From: Devosia salina
GTDB lineage: Bacteria > Pseudomonadota > Alphaproteobacteria > Rhizobiales > Devosiaceae
Length of the DNA stretch: 64,000 nucleotides
Direction of reading: 5' to 3'
Assembly: GCF_019504385.1 (NCBI RefSeq)
Contig: NZ_CP080590.1
Location: 4,083,501 to 4,147,500 of the forward strand
Shown: positions 30,604 through 39,224 of the stretch, piece by piece
Layout: each line of letters opens with the position of its first letter
How positions within the stretch are numbered: position 1 is the first letter of the stretch
The notes under the pieces: model-generated
Told to the model about the DNA's origin: nothing
The model's input: the letters and a program-made list of their open reading frames with translations, nothing else
Database searches by the model: none
Translations under genes and position numbers: made by a program

Positions 30604-32517
30604 TTACGCCGACTTCTTGTCGTCGTCGTCTTTGACCTCTTCGAAGTCAGCGTCGACCACGTCGTCATCGCCATCATCGGCGGTGCCGCTGGCCTTGGCT
30701 TCGGCTTCCGCCTGGCTGGCCTTGTACATGGCTTCACCGAGCTTCATCGAGGCTTCCGCCAGCGTGGCGGTCTTTTCCTTGATGGCTTCGGCATCGTCGC
30801 CTTCCAGCACCGACTTGAGGTCGGCAATGGCGGCTTCGATGGCGGCCTTGTCCTCGGCCGAGACCTTGTCGCCATAATCCTTGAGCGACTTCTCGGTCGA
30901 ATGGACCAGCGATTCGCCCTGGTTCCGGGCTTCCACCGCTTCGCGCTTGCGCTTGTCGGCTTCGGCATTGGCCTCGGCGTCCTTGACCATCTTCTCGATG
31001 TCGGCGTCCGAAAGACCACCGCTGGCCTGGATGCGGATCTGCTGCTCCTTGCCGGTGCCCTTGTCCTTGGCCGAGACGTTCACGATGCCGTTGGCGTCGA
31101 TGTCGAAGGTCACCTCGATCTGCGGCACGCCACGCGGTGCGGGCGGAATGCCGGCCAGGTCGAAATTGCCCAGCAGCTTGTTGTCCGCCGCCATTTCGCG
31201 CTCGCCCTGGAAGACGCGGATGGTCACCGCGTTCTGGTTGTCCTCGGCGGTCGAGAAGGTCTGGCTCTTCTTGGTCGGGATGGTGGTGTTGCGGTCGATC
31301 AGGCGGGTGAAGACACCGCCCAGGGTTTCGATGCCGAGGCTCAGCGGGGTCACGTCGAGCAGCAGCACGTCCTTGACGTCGCCCTGCAGCACGCCGCCCT
31401 GGATGGCAGCGCCCAGCGCCACCACTTCGTCCGGGTTGACGCCCTTGTGCGGCTCCTTGCCGAACAATTGCTTGACCGCTTCCTGCACCTTGGGCATGCG
31501 GCTCATGCCACCCACCAGCACGACTTCGTCGATCTGGCTGGCCGAGACGCCGGCATCCTTCATCGCCTGCTTGCACGGGTCGATGGTGCGCTGGATCAGG
31601 TCATCGACCAGGCTTTCGAGCTTCGAGCGGCTGAGCTTGAGGGTCAGGTGCTTCGGGCCCGAGGCGTCGGCGGTGATGAACGGCAGGTTGATTTCGGTCT
31701 GGGTCGAGCTCGAGAGTTCGATCTTTGCCTTTTCGGCAGCTTCCTTGAGACGCTGCAGAGCCAGCTTGTCATTGCGCAGGTCGATGCCCTGCTCTTTCTT
31801 GAACTCGTCGGCGAGGTAATCGACCAGACGCATGTCGAAGTCTTCACCACCCAGGAACGTGTCGCCATTGGTGGACTTCACCTCGAACACGCCATCGCCG
31901 ATCTCGAGGATCGAGACGTCGAAGGTACCGCCGCCAAGGTCATAGACCGCGATGGTGCCCGAATTCTTCTTGTCGAGGCCATAGGCCAGCGCCGCGGCGG
32001 TGGGCTCGTTGATGATGCGGAGCACTTCCAGGCCCGCAATCTTGCCCGCGTCCTTGGTGGCCTGGCGCTGCGAATCGTTGAAATAGGCCGGCACGGTGAT
32101 CACGGCCTGAGTCACGGTCTCCCCGAGATAGCTCTCGGCGGTTTCCTTCATCTTCTGCAGCACCATGGCCGAAACCTGGCTCGGCGAATACTTCTCGCCG
32201 GCCGCCTCCACCCAGGCGTCGCCATTGTCGGCGCGGGTGATCTTGAAGGGCACCAGATCCTTGTCCTTGGCCACCACGGCATCGTCGAAGCGACGGCCGA
32301 TCAGGCGCTTGACGGCGAACAGGGTGTTTTCCGGATTGGTCACGGCCTGACGCTTGGCCGGCTGGCCGACCAGACGCTCGCCATCCTTGGAAAAGGCGAC
32401 CATGGAGGGCGTGGTGCGCGCGCCTTCCGCATTTTCGATGACCTTGGGATTGCTGCCGTCCATCACGGCCACGCAGCTATTGGTCGTACCCAGGTCGATG
32501 CCGATTACTTTAGCCAT
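30604..32517 (-). CDS. dnaK: Chaperone DnaK (Hsp70)
   Basis: ATP-dependent chaperone. The 637-residue product has the phosphate loop IGIDLGTTNSCVAV, PAYFNDSQRQATKDAG, IINEPTAAALAYGLDK, DLGGGTFDVSILE (actin-like ATPase, 1-385), a substrate domain (about 395-505) and a helical lid with an acidic tail ending DDDDKKSA. ATG at 32517. A heat-shock-type promoter lies about 120 bp upstream and a strong terminator follows. dnaJ is on the same strand beyond a repeat-filled gap. Confidence 0.98.
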   Translation of the reverse strand: MAKVIGIDLGTTNSCVAVMDGSNPKVIENAEGARTTPSMVAFSKDGERLVGQPAKRQAVTNPENTLFAVKRLIGRRFDDAVVAKDKDLVPFKITRADNGDAWVEAAGEKYSPSQVSAMVLQKMKETAESYLGETVTQAVITVPAYFNDSQRQATKDAGKIAGLEVLRIINEPTAAALAYGLDKKNSGTIAVYDLGGGTFDVSILEIGDGVFEVKSTNGDTFLGGEDFDMRLVDYLADEFKKEQGIDLRNDKLALQRLKEAAEKAKIELSSSTQTEINLPFITADASGPKHLTLKLSRSKLESLVDDLIQRTIDPCKQAMKDAGVSASQIDEVVLVGGMSRMPKVQEAVKQLFGKEPHKGVNPDEVVALGAAIQGGVLQGDVKDVLLLDVTPLSLGIETLGGVFTRLIDRNTTIPTKKSQTFSTAEDNQNAVTIRVFQGEREMAADNKLLGNFDLAGIPPAPRGVPQIEVTFDIDANGIVNVSAKDKGTGKEQQIRIQASGGLSDADIEKMVKDAEANAEADKRKREAVEARNQGESLVHSTEKSLKDYGDKVSAEDKAAIEAAIADLKSVLEGDDAEAIKEKTATLAEASMKLGEAMYKASQAEAEAKASGTADDGDDDVVDADFEEVKDDDDKKSA

Positions 32518-32614
32518 TACTCTGCCTCTCTTTCAGCGAACCCGCCACAAAGCCCTCTCTTCGAAAGCAGCTTCCTGGCCCAAACGGGCCGGGGTCCCTC
32601 GTAGGTTTGAAAAC

Positions 32615-32634
32615 CGCCCCTTTCGGGGCCTCGG
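32615..32634 (-). promoter_or_regulatory. 5'-terminal hairpin in the dnaK leader
   Basis: On the minus strand GGCCCCGAAAGGGGCGG folds as GCCCC-GAAA-GGGGC and is followed by TTTT. It would lie at the very 5' end of the message from the predicted promoter and may stabilise the RNA or attenuate it. Confidence 0.45.
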
Positions 32635-32638
32635 GGGG

Positions 32639-32668
32639 TATATAGGGGGGTGTCAGGGAGGCTTCAAG
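32639..32668 (-). promoter_or_regulatory. Heat-shock sigma factor (RpoH) promoter of dnaK
   Basis: Minus strand CTTGAA (32663-32668), 14-bp spacer, CCCCTATATA (32639-32648). This fits the RpoH consensus CTTGAA-N13-17-CCCCATNT well and points to dnaK. Confidence 0.75.
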
Positions 32669-32737
32669 CACGCGTATCGGGAGATTTTCCGATCACGGCC
32701 CGGGATGGCCGCCCGGCGGACCGGGCGGCAGCGGCGA

Positions 32738-33070
32738 TCAGTCGTTGATGGTGTAGGAATTGAGGCTGCAGATATCGATCTGCGGTTCGATCAATTCGGC
32801 ACCATTGTCCATCACGAACTTGAAGTCATAGAGGCACTGGTCCGATCCGTCGCCAATGGTGGCGGTGGCCTGGTAGCCGGCAGCGAGTATGCCGGTCTCG
32901 CCCAGCAGGTCCTCGCCCCAGCTGTCCTGATTGCTCGGCGTTGTGTAGAAATAATGCAGGTCGTAGGAGCTGTTATTGATGACCGTGAACTCCACGGTCT
33001 GTGCCGCGGCAGGCGCAATGCCGGCCACGAGCGCCAGGGCGACGAGGCCGCCCAGCAGATTGGTCTTCAT
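32738..33070 (-). CDS. Small secreted protein of unknown function
   Basis: A 110-residue protein with a clear Sec signal peptide (MKTNLLGGLVALALVAGIAP, cleaved after AAA). The mature part reads FTVINNSSYDLHYFYTTP, then SWGEDLLGETGIL and CLYDFKFVMDNGAE, with two Cys. Similar small periplasmic proteins with EDLLG and CxYDF segments occur in Alphaproteobacteria; I know no function. ATG at 33070. Confidence 0.8.
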   Translation of the reverse strand: MKTNLLGGLVALALVAGIAPAAAQTVEFTVINNSSYDLHYFYTTPSNQDSWGEDLLGETGILAAGYQATATIGDGSDQCLYDFKFVMDNGAELIEPQIDICSLNSYTIND

Positions 33071-33211
33071 GATGAGATCCCTCAAGCCGGCCGCAGGGCG
33101 CGGCCGGACGGCAATTATCTGCCATTACGGCCTGTCGCCGCCAAGCCTCCCGCCATCGTCAAGCGCAAAATTTTCGCGCCGCGGCGGGGTCCGATGCACT
33201 ACAAGCGGGGC

Positions 33212-34990
33212 ATGATTACCCCCGGCACCGTGCTGCTGCACGACAATCTCAACCCCCACGGCCAGAACCTGCTCTTTTCCGAGCCCAGGCAAGTGCTGGT
33301 GGCCCATGACGCCACAACCGCGCTGGCCGCCCTCAAGCGCATCGAAGCGGCAGGGCGAGAAGGGCTGTGGGCCGCCGGTTACCTTGCCTACGAACTGGGT
33401 TTTCTGTTCGAGGAGCGCCTGCGCCCGCTGCTGCCCGACCGCAGCCCGGCACCGCTCCTCTGGTTCGGCCTTTTTGAGGCGCCGCGACGCCCCTCCGGCG
33501 GTGAGATTGCCGCCCTGCTCGCCGCAGCTCCGGACGGGCGCGCGAACGGGCTCAGGCCATTGCTGGGGCTGGACGCGTATCGACGGGCCTTCGATACGGT
33601 CGAGGCGCTGATCGAGGCCGGCGACACCTACCAGGTCAACCTTACCCTGCGCGCCCGCTTCGCCCTCGAAGGTGATCCGCTGGGCCTTTACCGCGTGCTG
33701 GCACAGAGCCAGCCCGTGGCCTATGGCGCCTATATCCATGCCGGCGACCACCATGTCCTGTCGCGCTCCCCCGAATTGTTTGTGTCCGGGCAAGGCGACT
33801 GCCTCAGGGCGAGGCCGATGAAGGGCACGCGCAAGCGCGGCCTCAGCCTGGCCGAGGACGACGCGGGCCGGACCGCGCTGGCTGCTGATGCGAAGAACCG
33901 TGCCGAAAACCTGATGATCGTCGACCTCTTGCGCAACGATCTGGGGCGGATTGCCCAGACGGGCTCGGTGCGGGTGACGGACCTTTTCACCGTCGAAACC
34001 TATCGCAGCCTGCACACCATGACCTCCGGCATCGAGGCCCGAAAACAGCCGGGCATCGGGCTATTGGAGGTGCTCGAAAACCTCTTCCCCTGCGGATCGG
34101 TGACGGGGGCGCCGAAACTGCGCGCCATGGAGATCATCCACCAGGTGGAGGCCGAACCGCGCGGCCTCTATACCGGCTCGATCGGCTATGTGGCGCCCGA
34201 TGGGGACTTTGCCTTCAATGTCGCCATCCGCACCGCGGTCATCGATGCGAACGGCGACGGCACGATCGGCATTGGCGGCGGCATCGTCGCCGACAGCGAT
34301 GTGGTGGATGAATATCAGGAGGCGCTGCTGAAGCTCAAATTCCTCTCCGATCCGGCCCCGCCGGTGACCCTGATCGAAACCATCAAATGGACACCTGAAG
34401 GGGGCTATGCCCTCCTTGACCGGCATCTCGACCGGCTCTGCGCCTCGGCGACCTATTTCGCACTGCCCCATACCCGCGATGCGGCGTTTCACTTCCTTGC
34501 CGAGCGGGCGCGGGACTGGAGCGGGCCGATGCGCGTGCGCCTGACGCTGGCGGAAACGGGCCTGGATCTGACGGCGGTGCCCCTGCCCCCGAGCCCCGAA
34601 ATCTTCCGCTTCGCCATCGCTGCAGAGCGGCTTGATTCGAGCAGCCTGTGGCCGGCGCACAAGACCACCAATCGCGCCTTCTATGACCGCCCACGCCAGG
34701 AGGCGCATGATGAACGCGGGCTCGACGAAGTGGTGTTTCTCAATGAGCGCAGCGAACTGACCGAAGGCAGTTTCACCAACCTCTTTGTCGAGATCGGCGG
34801 AAGGCTGCTCACCCCGCCGCTGTCCTCGGGCCTCCTGCCCGGTACGCTCAGGGCCGAGCTGATCGCTGAGGGCAAGGCAGAAGAGCAGGTGCTGACCCTT
34901 GCCGATCTGCGCGCTGCCGAGGCAATCTGGCTGGGCAATTCGGTCCGCGGGCTCATCCGCGCCGAGTGGGTAGACCGGGAGACCACATGA
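33212..34990 (+). CDS. pabB: Aminodeoxychorismate synthase component I fused to aminodeoxychorismate lyase (PabB-PabC)
   Basis: Makes p-aminobenzoate for folate from chorismate. The 592-residue protein joins two enzymes. PabB (about 1-385) shows GDTYQVNLTLRARF, RPMKGTRKRG, ENLMIVDLLRNDLGR and FPCGSVTGAPKLRAMEII. PabC (about 390-590), a class-IV PLP enzyme, shows HLDRLCASATYF, the PLP Lys in HKTTNRAFYDR, and ELTEGSFTNLFVEIGG. The ATG at 33212 is chosen; one at 33194 would add six residues. The stop overlaps the pncA ATG. The partner PabA amidotransferase is not in this window. Confidence 0.94.
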   Translation: MITPGTVLLHDNLNPHGQNLLFSEPRQVLVAHDATTALAALKRIEAAGREGLWAAGYLAYELGFLFEERLRPLLPDRSPAPLLWFGLFEAPRRPSGGEIAALLAAAPDGRANGLRPLLGLDAYRRAFDTVEALIEAGDTYQVNLTLRARFALEGDPLGLYRVLAQSQPVAYGAYIHAGDHHVLSRSPELFVSGQGDCLRARPMKGTRKRGLSLAEDDAGRTALAADAKNRAENLMIVDLLRNDLGRIAQTGSVRVTDLFTVETYRSLHTMTSGIEARKQPGIGLLEVLENLFPCGSVTGAPKLRAMEIIHQVEAEPRGLYTGSIGYVAPDGDFAFNVAIRTAVIDANGDGTIGIGGGIVADSDVVDEYQEALLKLKFLSDPAPPVTLIETIKWTPEGGYALLDRHLDRLCASATYFALPHTRDAAFHFLAERARDWSGPMRVRLTLAETGLDLTAVPLPPSPEIFRFAIAAERLDSSSLWPAHKTTNRAFYDRPRQEAHDERGLDEVVFLNERSELTEGSFTNLFVEIGGRLLTPPLSSGLLPGTLRAELIAEGKAEEQVLTLADLRAAEAIWLGNSVRGLIRAEWVDRETT

Positions 34991-35622
34991 CCATCGCCAT
35001 CCAGCCCGAAGACGTCCTCGTCGTCGTCGATGTGCAATATGACTTCCTGCCCGGCGGCAGCCTGGCGGTTGCCGGCGGCGACGAGATCGTGCCGCTGATC
35101 AACAAACTGGCGCAGAAATTCCGCAATGTCGTCCTCACCCAGGACTGGCACCCGGCCGACCATATTTCCTTTGCCAGCCAGCACGCGGGCAAGGCCCCCT
35201 TCGAGACGATCGAGCTCGACTACGGCATTCAGGTCCTCTGGCCCGATCACTGCGTCTGGCAAACGCGCGGCGCCGAGATTTCGACGGACCTCGATATTCC
35301 CCATGCCCAGCTCATCATCCGCAAGGGCTACAACCGGCAGATCGACAGCTATTCCGGCTTCCAGGAGGCCGACCGCGAAACGCTGACGGGCCTCGCCGGC
35401 TATCTCAACGAGCGCGATGTGGGCCGGCTGTTCGTGGTGGGCCTTGCCACTGATTTCTGTGTCGCCTGGACGGCCCTGGATGGGGCAGCGGGGGGGTTTG
35501 ATGTCACCGTGATCGAGGATGCGACGCGCGCCATCAATGCCGATGGGTCACTGGAAAAGGCCTGGGCGGACATGGACGAGGCGGGTGTCGCCCGCGTGAT
35601 GAGCCGGGAGATTCTGGGGTAG
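34987..35622 (+). CDS. pncA: Nicotinamidase PncA
   Basis: Hydrolyses nicotinamide to nicotinate for NAD salvage. The 211-residue isochorismatase-fold product has the catalytic Asp in VVDVQYDFLPGG, the metal site DWHPADHISFA, the catalytic Lys in IIRKGYNRQIDSYSGF and the nucleophile Cys in ATDFCVAWTA. The ATG overlaps the pabBC stop. A large type-2 palindrome follows. Confidence 0.95.
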   Translation: MTIAIQPEDVLVVVDVQYDFLPGGSLAVAGGDEIVPLINKLAQKFRNVVLTQDWHPADHISFASQHAGKAPFETIELDYGIQVLWPDHCVWQTRGAEISTDLDIPHAQLIIRKGYNRQIDSYSGFQEADRETLTGLAGYLNERDVGRLFVVGLATDFCVAWTALDGAAGGFDVTVIEDATRAINADGSLEKAWADMDEAGVARVMSREILG

Positions 35623-35628
35623 GTCAGC

Positions 35629-35761
35629 AAGGCCCCCTCACCCGGCCCTTCGGGCCGACCTCTCCCCCTAGGGAGAGGTGTCGCTTCGCAACGTTGACGC
35701 CCCCTTACCTCTCCCTCTGGGGGAGAGGTCGACGGCGAAGCCGGCGGGTGAGGGGGCCTTG
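35629..35761. repeat. Type-2 large intergenic palindrome
   Basis: Arms AAGGCCCCCTCACCCGGC and GGCGGGTGAGGGGGCCTT enclose CCTCTCCC/GGGAGAGG inner arms. Second copy of the repeat at 20837-20968, sharing GAGAGGTGTCGCT. Lies between convergent pncA and grpE. Confidence 0.75.
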
Positions 35762-35780
35762 TCTTGCCCGCAAACAAAAA

Positions 35781-35800
35781 AGGGCGCCTTGCAGCGCCCT
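35781..35800 (-). terminator. Rho-independent terminator of grpE
   Basis: AGGGCGC/GCGCCCT stem with a 6-nt loop; the A-run at 35775-35781 gives a U-run for the minus strand, 24 bp after the grpE stop. Confidence 0.8.
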
Positions 35801-35824
35801 CTCCAATCTTCAAATCGCAAAAGC

Positions 35825-36424
35825 TCAGGCGCTCTTGTCGATGCCCTCTTCACCCTCGGGCGCAGCAGTTGGAGCGGCAGCAGCGCCGCCCTTGGCAACG
35901 CCGACCATGGCCGGACGCAGCACGCGCTCGCCAATGGCAAAGCCGGTCTGCACCACCTGCACCACCGTGCCTTCGGGCACGTTCGGGTTGGGCACCTCGA
36001 ACATGGCCTGGTGCTTGTGCGGATCAAATTTCTGGCCCTCGGCCTCGATGGGTTTCACCCCATGCTTGGCGAGCAGGCGCTGCATTTCGCGGTCGGCCAG
36101 TTCGATCCCGTCGATCAGGCTCCTGAGCGACCCGTCGGCCGTCTCGCGCGTTTCGGCCGGAATAACCATCAGTGCGCGGCTCAGCGCATCGGTGGCCGTC
36201 AGCATGTCGCGGGCAAAACCGGCAATCGCATAGGAGCGGGTGTCGGCGACATCACGCTCGGTGCGCTTCCTGAGGTTTTCCATCTCCGCGATGGTCCGCA
36301 GCAGCTTGTCCTTGAGGTCGGCGTTCTCGGCAGCAAGCGCCTCGACGGGATCGACTTCAGGCGTGTCGGTCGCGGGATTTTCGGTTTCCGGCGTTTCGCC
36401 CTGGGCGGCGTTTTCGTCGCTCAT
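35825..36424 (-). CDS. grpE: Nucleotide exchange factor GrpE
   Basis: Releases ADP from DnaK. The 199-residue product has an acidic disordered N-terminus (1-40), a long dimerising helix (LKDKLLRTIAEMENLRKRTE) and the C-terminal beta domain with FDPHKHQAMFEVP and GTVVQVVQTGFAIGERVLRP. ATG at 36424; a longer frame to 36475 is unlikely. It lies 64 bp after hrcA on the same strand, the usual heat-shock pair. Confidence 0.96.
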   Translation of the reverse strand: MSDENAAQGETPETENPATDTPEVDPVEALAAENADLKDKLLRTIAEMENLRKRTERDVADTRSYAIAGFARDMLTATDALSRALMVIPAETRETADGSLRSLIDGIELADREMQRLLAKHGVKPIEAEGQKFDPHKHQAMFEVPNPNVPEGTVVQVVQTGFAIGERVLRPAMVGVAKGGAAAAPTAAPEGEEGIDKSA

Positions 36425-36488
36425 CTGGTCTTCTTTCCCATGTGGGTAACATCTCTTGCCCGCCATATCGGCCAAGCGGACGGCTAAT

Positions 36489-37574
36489 TCAAGTCTTGCC
36501 GCGCTTCCGCGCCATCATCGCGGAGATGACATTGGCCGTATAATCGACCACCGGCACGATGCGCGCATAGTTGAGCCGGGTCGGCCCGATGACCCCGAGC
36601 ACACCCACGATCCGGTCATTGGCGTCCTTGTAGGGACTGAGGATCACCGAGGAACCGGAGAGCGAAAAGAGCTTGTTCTCCGAGCCGATGAAAATGCGAA
36701 CCCCCTGGGCCCGTTCGGCATCGCCGAGCAGTTCGAGCAGCCCGTCCTTGCTTTCCAGCTCGTCGAACAATTGCCGCATGCGCGCCAGCTCGTCGCTGGC
36801 CATGGTGTCATTGATGAGATTGGCGCGGCCCCGCACGATCACTGTGGGGGCATTGTTGCCGCCCGGCTCGGCCAGGGTGGCAATGCCGGCATCGACCAGG
36901 CGCTGGGTCAATTCGTCCAGTTCCGCCCGTTGCTCGGCCCGGCGATCGTGCAGCACCTTGCGCGCCTCCGAAAGCGTGCGACCCACCACATAATGGGCGA
37001 GATAATTGCCGGCCTGCTGCAAGGCGCTGGCGGTATAGCCGGGCGGCAGGTCGAGGACCCGGTTTTCCACCTGCCCGTCCTCGCCCACCAGGATCGCCAT
37101 AGCGCGCGTCGCGTCGAGCCGCACGAACTCGATATGCTTGAGGACCATGTCGGCCTTGGTGGCGATGACGACGCCTGCCCCCTGGCTGAGGCCGGACAGC
37201 AGCGAAGAGGCTTCGGTCAATACGTCCTCGACCTGCGCATGGCCCGCCGTGCCCTCGATATGCCGGGCGATCTGGCTGCGCTCGGTTTCGTTGACGGCGC
37301 CGATCTCGAGCATGGAATCGACGAAGAAGCGCAACCCCTGTTGTGTCGGCGCGCGGCCGGCCGAGGTATGCGGAGCCGCGATCAGTCCCAGATCCTCGAG
37401 ATCGGCCATGACGTTGCGCACCGAAGCAGGCGAGAGTTCCACCTGCAACAGGCGCGAGAGATCGCGCGACCCCACCGGCATGCCCGTATCGAGATAGCGC
37501 TCCACGAGGCGACGAAAAATGTCCTGGCTGCGGGCATTGAGCACGGAGAGGAAGTCTTCGGACGGTCTGGTCAT
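36489..37574 (-). CDS. hrcA: Heat-inducible transcription repressor HrcA
   Basis: Represses chaperone genes, mostly groESL in Alphaproteobacteria, by binding CIRCE. The 361-residue product has an N-terminal winged helix (about 10-85, ERYLDTGMPVGSRDLSRLLQ, SPASVRNVMADLEDLGLI) and the three-domain ligand region ending GVLGVIGPTRLNYARIVPVV. I see no CIRCE element in this window. ATG at 37574; the gap to the divergent rph holds a CtrA box. Confidence 0.96.
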   Translation of the reverse strand: MTRPSEDFLSVLNARSQDIFRRLVERYLDTGMPVGSRDLSRLLQVELSPASVRNVMADLEDLGLIAAPHTSAGRAPTQQGLRFFVDSMLEIGAVNETERSQIARHIEGTAGHAQVEDVLTEASSLLSGLSQGAGVVIATKADMVLKHIEFVRLDATRAMAILVGEDGQVENRVLDLPPGYTASALQQAGNYLAHYVVGRTLSEARKVLHDRRAEQRAELDELTQRLVDAGIATLAEPGGNNAPTVIVRGRANLINDTMASDELARMRQLFDELESKDGLLELLGDAERAQGVRIFIGSENKLFSLSGSSVILSPYKDANDRIVGVLGVIGPTRLNYARIVPVVDYTANVISAMMARKRGKT

Positions 37575-37676
37575 GCTGGTTTGATTAAACTCGTCGACTT
37601 TAACCCTGCTCCCTCATTTAGGCCCTTGTTCCCCATCCGCCAAGCGCCGGGCGCTTGTGAGGCGGGTCGATGAGGG

Positions 37677-37691
37677 TTAAGAGGCGGTTAA
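37677..37691. promoter_or_regulatory. CtrA box, perfect TTAA-N7-TTAA, before rph
   Basis: TTAAGAGGCGGTTAA lies 24 bp upstream of the rph ATG and about 100 bp from the hrcA start. Position near the start suggests it could block or activate rph transcription. A GANTC site follows at 37707-37711. Confidence 0.6.
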
Positions 37692-37714
37692 CGGCAACAA
37701 AGACTGGAATCACG

Positions 37715-38431
37715 ATGCGGCCATCCGGACGGCAGCCGAGCGACATGCGGGCGGTAACTCTCGAGCGCAATGTCGCCATGAAGGCGGAGGGCTCGTGCCT
37801 TGTTGCCTTTGGCAATACCAAGGTTCTGTGCACCGCCTCGGTGGAAACCAGCGTCCCCGGCTGGCTGCGCGGCAAGGGCAAGGGCTGGGTCACGGCCGAA
37901 TATGGCATGCTGCCCCGCGCCACCGGTTCGCGCACCCGCCGCGAGGCGACGGCAGGCAAGCAGTCGGGCCGCACCCAGGAAATCCAGCGCCTCATCGGCC
38001 GCTCGCTCCGCGCCGTGGTCGATCTTGAAGCGCTGGGCGAAGTGCAGATCACCTGTGACTGCGATGTGCTCGAGGCCGATGGTGGCACGCGCACCGCCTC
38101 GATCACCGGCGCCTATGTGGCATTGGTCGACGCCATCAAGTGGATGGAGGAGCGCCAGCTCACCCGCGGCAAGGCGCTGATCGACAGCGTCGCAGCCATC
38201 TCCTGCGGCATCTATCGCGGCACCCCGGTGCTCGATCTCGACTATCTCGAGGATGTGGAGGCCCATACCGACGCCAATTTCGTCATGACAGGCGCCGGCA
38301 AGTTCGTCGAAATCCAGGGCACCGCCGAGGGCGCGCCCTTCGACCGTTCCGAACTCGACGCCCTCATGGTCCTGGCGGAAAAGGGCATTGGCGAGCTGTC
38401 CAGCATGCAGAAATCGGTGCTGGGCCAATGA
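37715..38431 (+). CDS. rph: Ribonuclease PH
   Basis: Phosphorolytic 3'-5' exoribonuclease that trims tRNA precursors. The 238-residue product starts MRPSGRQPSDMRAVTLERN and shows GTNTKVLCTAS-type segment (AFGNTKVLCTASVE), RRGTAGKQSGRTQEIQRL-like region, ITCDCDVLEADGGTRTASI and DLDYLEDVEAHTDANFVM. ATG at 37715; upstream frame is unrelated. The stop overlaps the ATG of a 50-codon ORF. Confidence 0.96.
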   Translation: MRPSGRQPSDMRAVTLERNVAMKAEGSCLVAFGNTKVLCTASVETSVPGWLRGKGKGWVTAEYGMLPRATGSRTRREATAGKQSGRTQEIQRLIGRSLRAVVDLEALGEVQITCDCDVLEADGGTRTASITGAYVALVDAIKWMEERQLTRGKALIDSVAAISCGIYRGTPVLDLDYLEDVEAHTDANFVMTGAGKFVEIQGTAEGAPFDRSELDALMVLAEKGIGELSSMQKSVLGQ

Positions 38432-38580
38432 AGACCGCGCCTGTTCGTCAACCCGAAGCCGCCGAGCGCCCGGCAGCAGCCGAGCAGCAGGCTGGCACTA
38501 GCAAGGCGCCGCGCCCGGATTGCGCCATCTGGAATGACATAGCCCGTGCCCTGGGCACGAATACAGGACAGAGCAAGTGA
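38428..38580 (+). CDS. 50-residue ORF linking rph and rdgB
   Basis: Starts at ATG 38428 inside the rph stop (ATGA) and ends inside the rdgB GTG (GTGA), so ribosomes could pass through all three. The product is polar, Ala/Pro/Glu-rich (EAAERPAAAEQQ) and ends CAIWNDIARALGTNTGQSK; no family recognised. The exact overlaps at both ends favour a real gene or a translational relay. Confidence 0.6.
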   Translation: MKTAPVRQPEAAERPAAAEQQAGTSKAPRPDCAIWNDIARALGTNTGQSK

Positions 38581-39224
38581 GCAGCATCCCCCGCCTCCAT
38601 GCTGGCGATCGCCTCTGCATCGCCACGCACAATGCCGGCAAGCTCAAGGAATTTCGCGAATTGTTCGCGCCGTTCGGGCTGGAGCTGGTTTCGGCGGGGG
38701 AATTGCGGCTGCCTGAACCGGAAGAGACCGGCACGACCTTTGCCGAGAACGCGCGCACCAAGGCCCATGCCGCGGCCAGGGGCGCCAACATGCTGGCGCT
38801 GAGCGATGATTCGGGCCTCTGCGTCGACGCCTTGGGGGGTGATCCGGGGGTCTATACGGCCGACTGGGCCGGCGTCCCGCGCGATTTCAACCGCGCCATG
38901 AAGCGGGTCGAGGATGCCCTGCAGGCGGCCGGGGCCAATTCACCTGGCCAGCGCCGGGCTTCGTTCAACGCCACGCTGTGCCTGGCCCACCCCGATGGGC
39001 GTGATGTGCTCTATGTCGGCAAGTGCGACGGCACGCTGGTCTGGCCGCCGCGCGGCGATGTCGGGCATGGCTATGACCCGATGTTCATGCCCGATGGCTA
39101 TGACGTCACCTTCGGCGAAATGGACGCCGAGACCAAGCATTCCTGGTCGCCGGGCGAAAAGGGCCTGTCGCACCGGGCGCGCGCCTTTGCGCTCTTCGTG
39201 GAGAACCAGGTTGAGCAAGGTTAA
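38577..39224 (+). CDS. rdgB: dITP/XTP pyrophosphatase RdgB
   Basis: Removes inosine and xanthosine triphosphates from the nucleotide pool. The 215-residue product shows IATHNAGKLKEFRELF with the nucleotide-binding Lys, ETGTTFAENARTKA, ALSDDSGLCVDALGG with catalytic Asp, and YDPMFMPDG and SHRARAF. GTG start overlaps the small upstream ORF. hemW starts inside its last codons. Confidence 0.96.
   Translation: MSSIPRLHAGDRLCIATHNAGKLKEFRELFAPFGLELVSAGELRLPEPEETGTTFAENARTKAHAAARGANMLALSDDSGLCVDALGGDPGVYTADWAGVPRDFNRAMKRVEDALQAAGANSPGQRRASFNATLCLAHPDGRDVLYVGKCDGTLVWPPRGDVGHGYDPMFMPDGYDVTFGEMDAETKHSWSPGEKGLSHRARAFALFVENQVEQG

Noticed and set aside
30409..32604. Plus-strand open frame of 731 codons across dnaK
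   Set aside because: It is antisense to dnaK, has no family-like motifs, and such open antisense frames are expected in GC-rich genes.
32354..33193. Upstream extension of the pabBC frame
   Set aside because: It runs antisense to the dnaK 5' end and a secreted protein with a signal peptide, and has no similarity to PabB.
10601..35761. CRISPR array made of the GC-rich repeats
   Set aside because: Repeats are palindromic, few, kilobases apart and of variable spacing, and no cas genes are present.
37575..37676. CIRCE element near hrcA
   Set aside because: No TTAGCACTC-N9-GAGTGCTAA inverted repeat is present.
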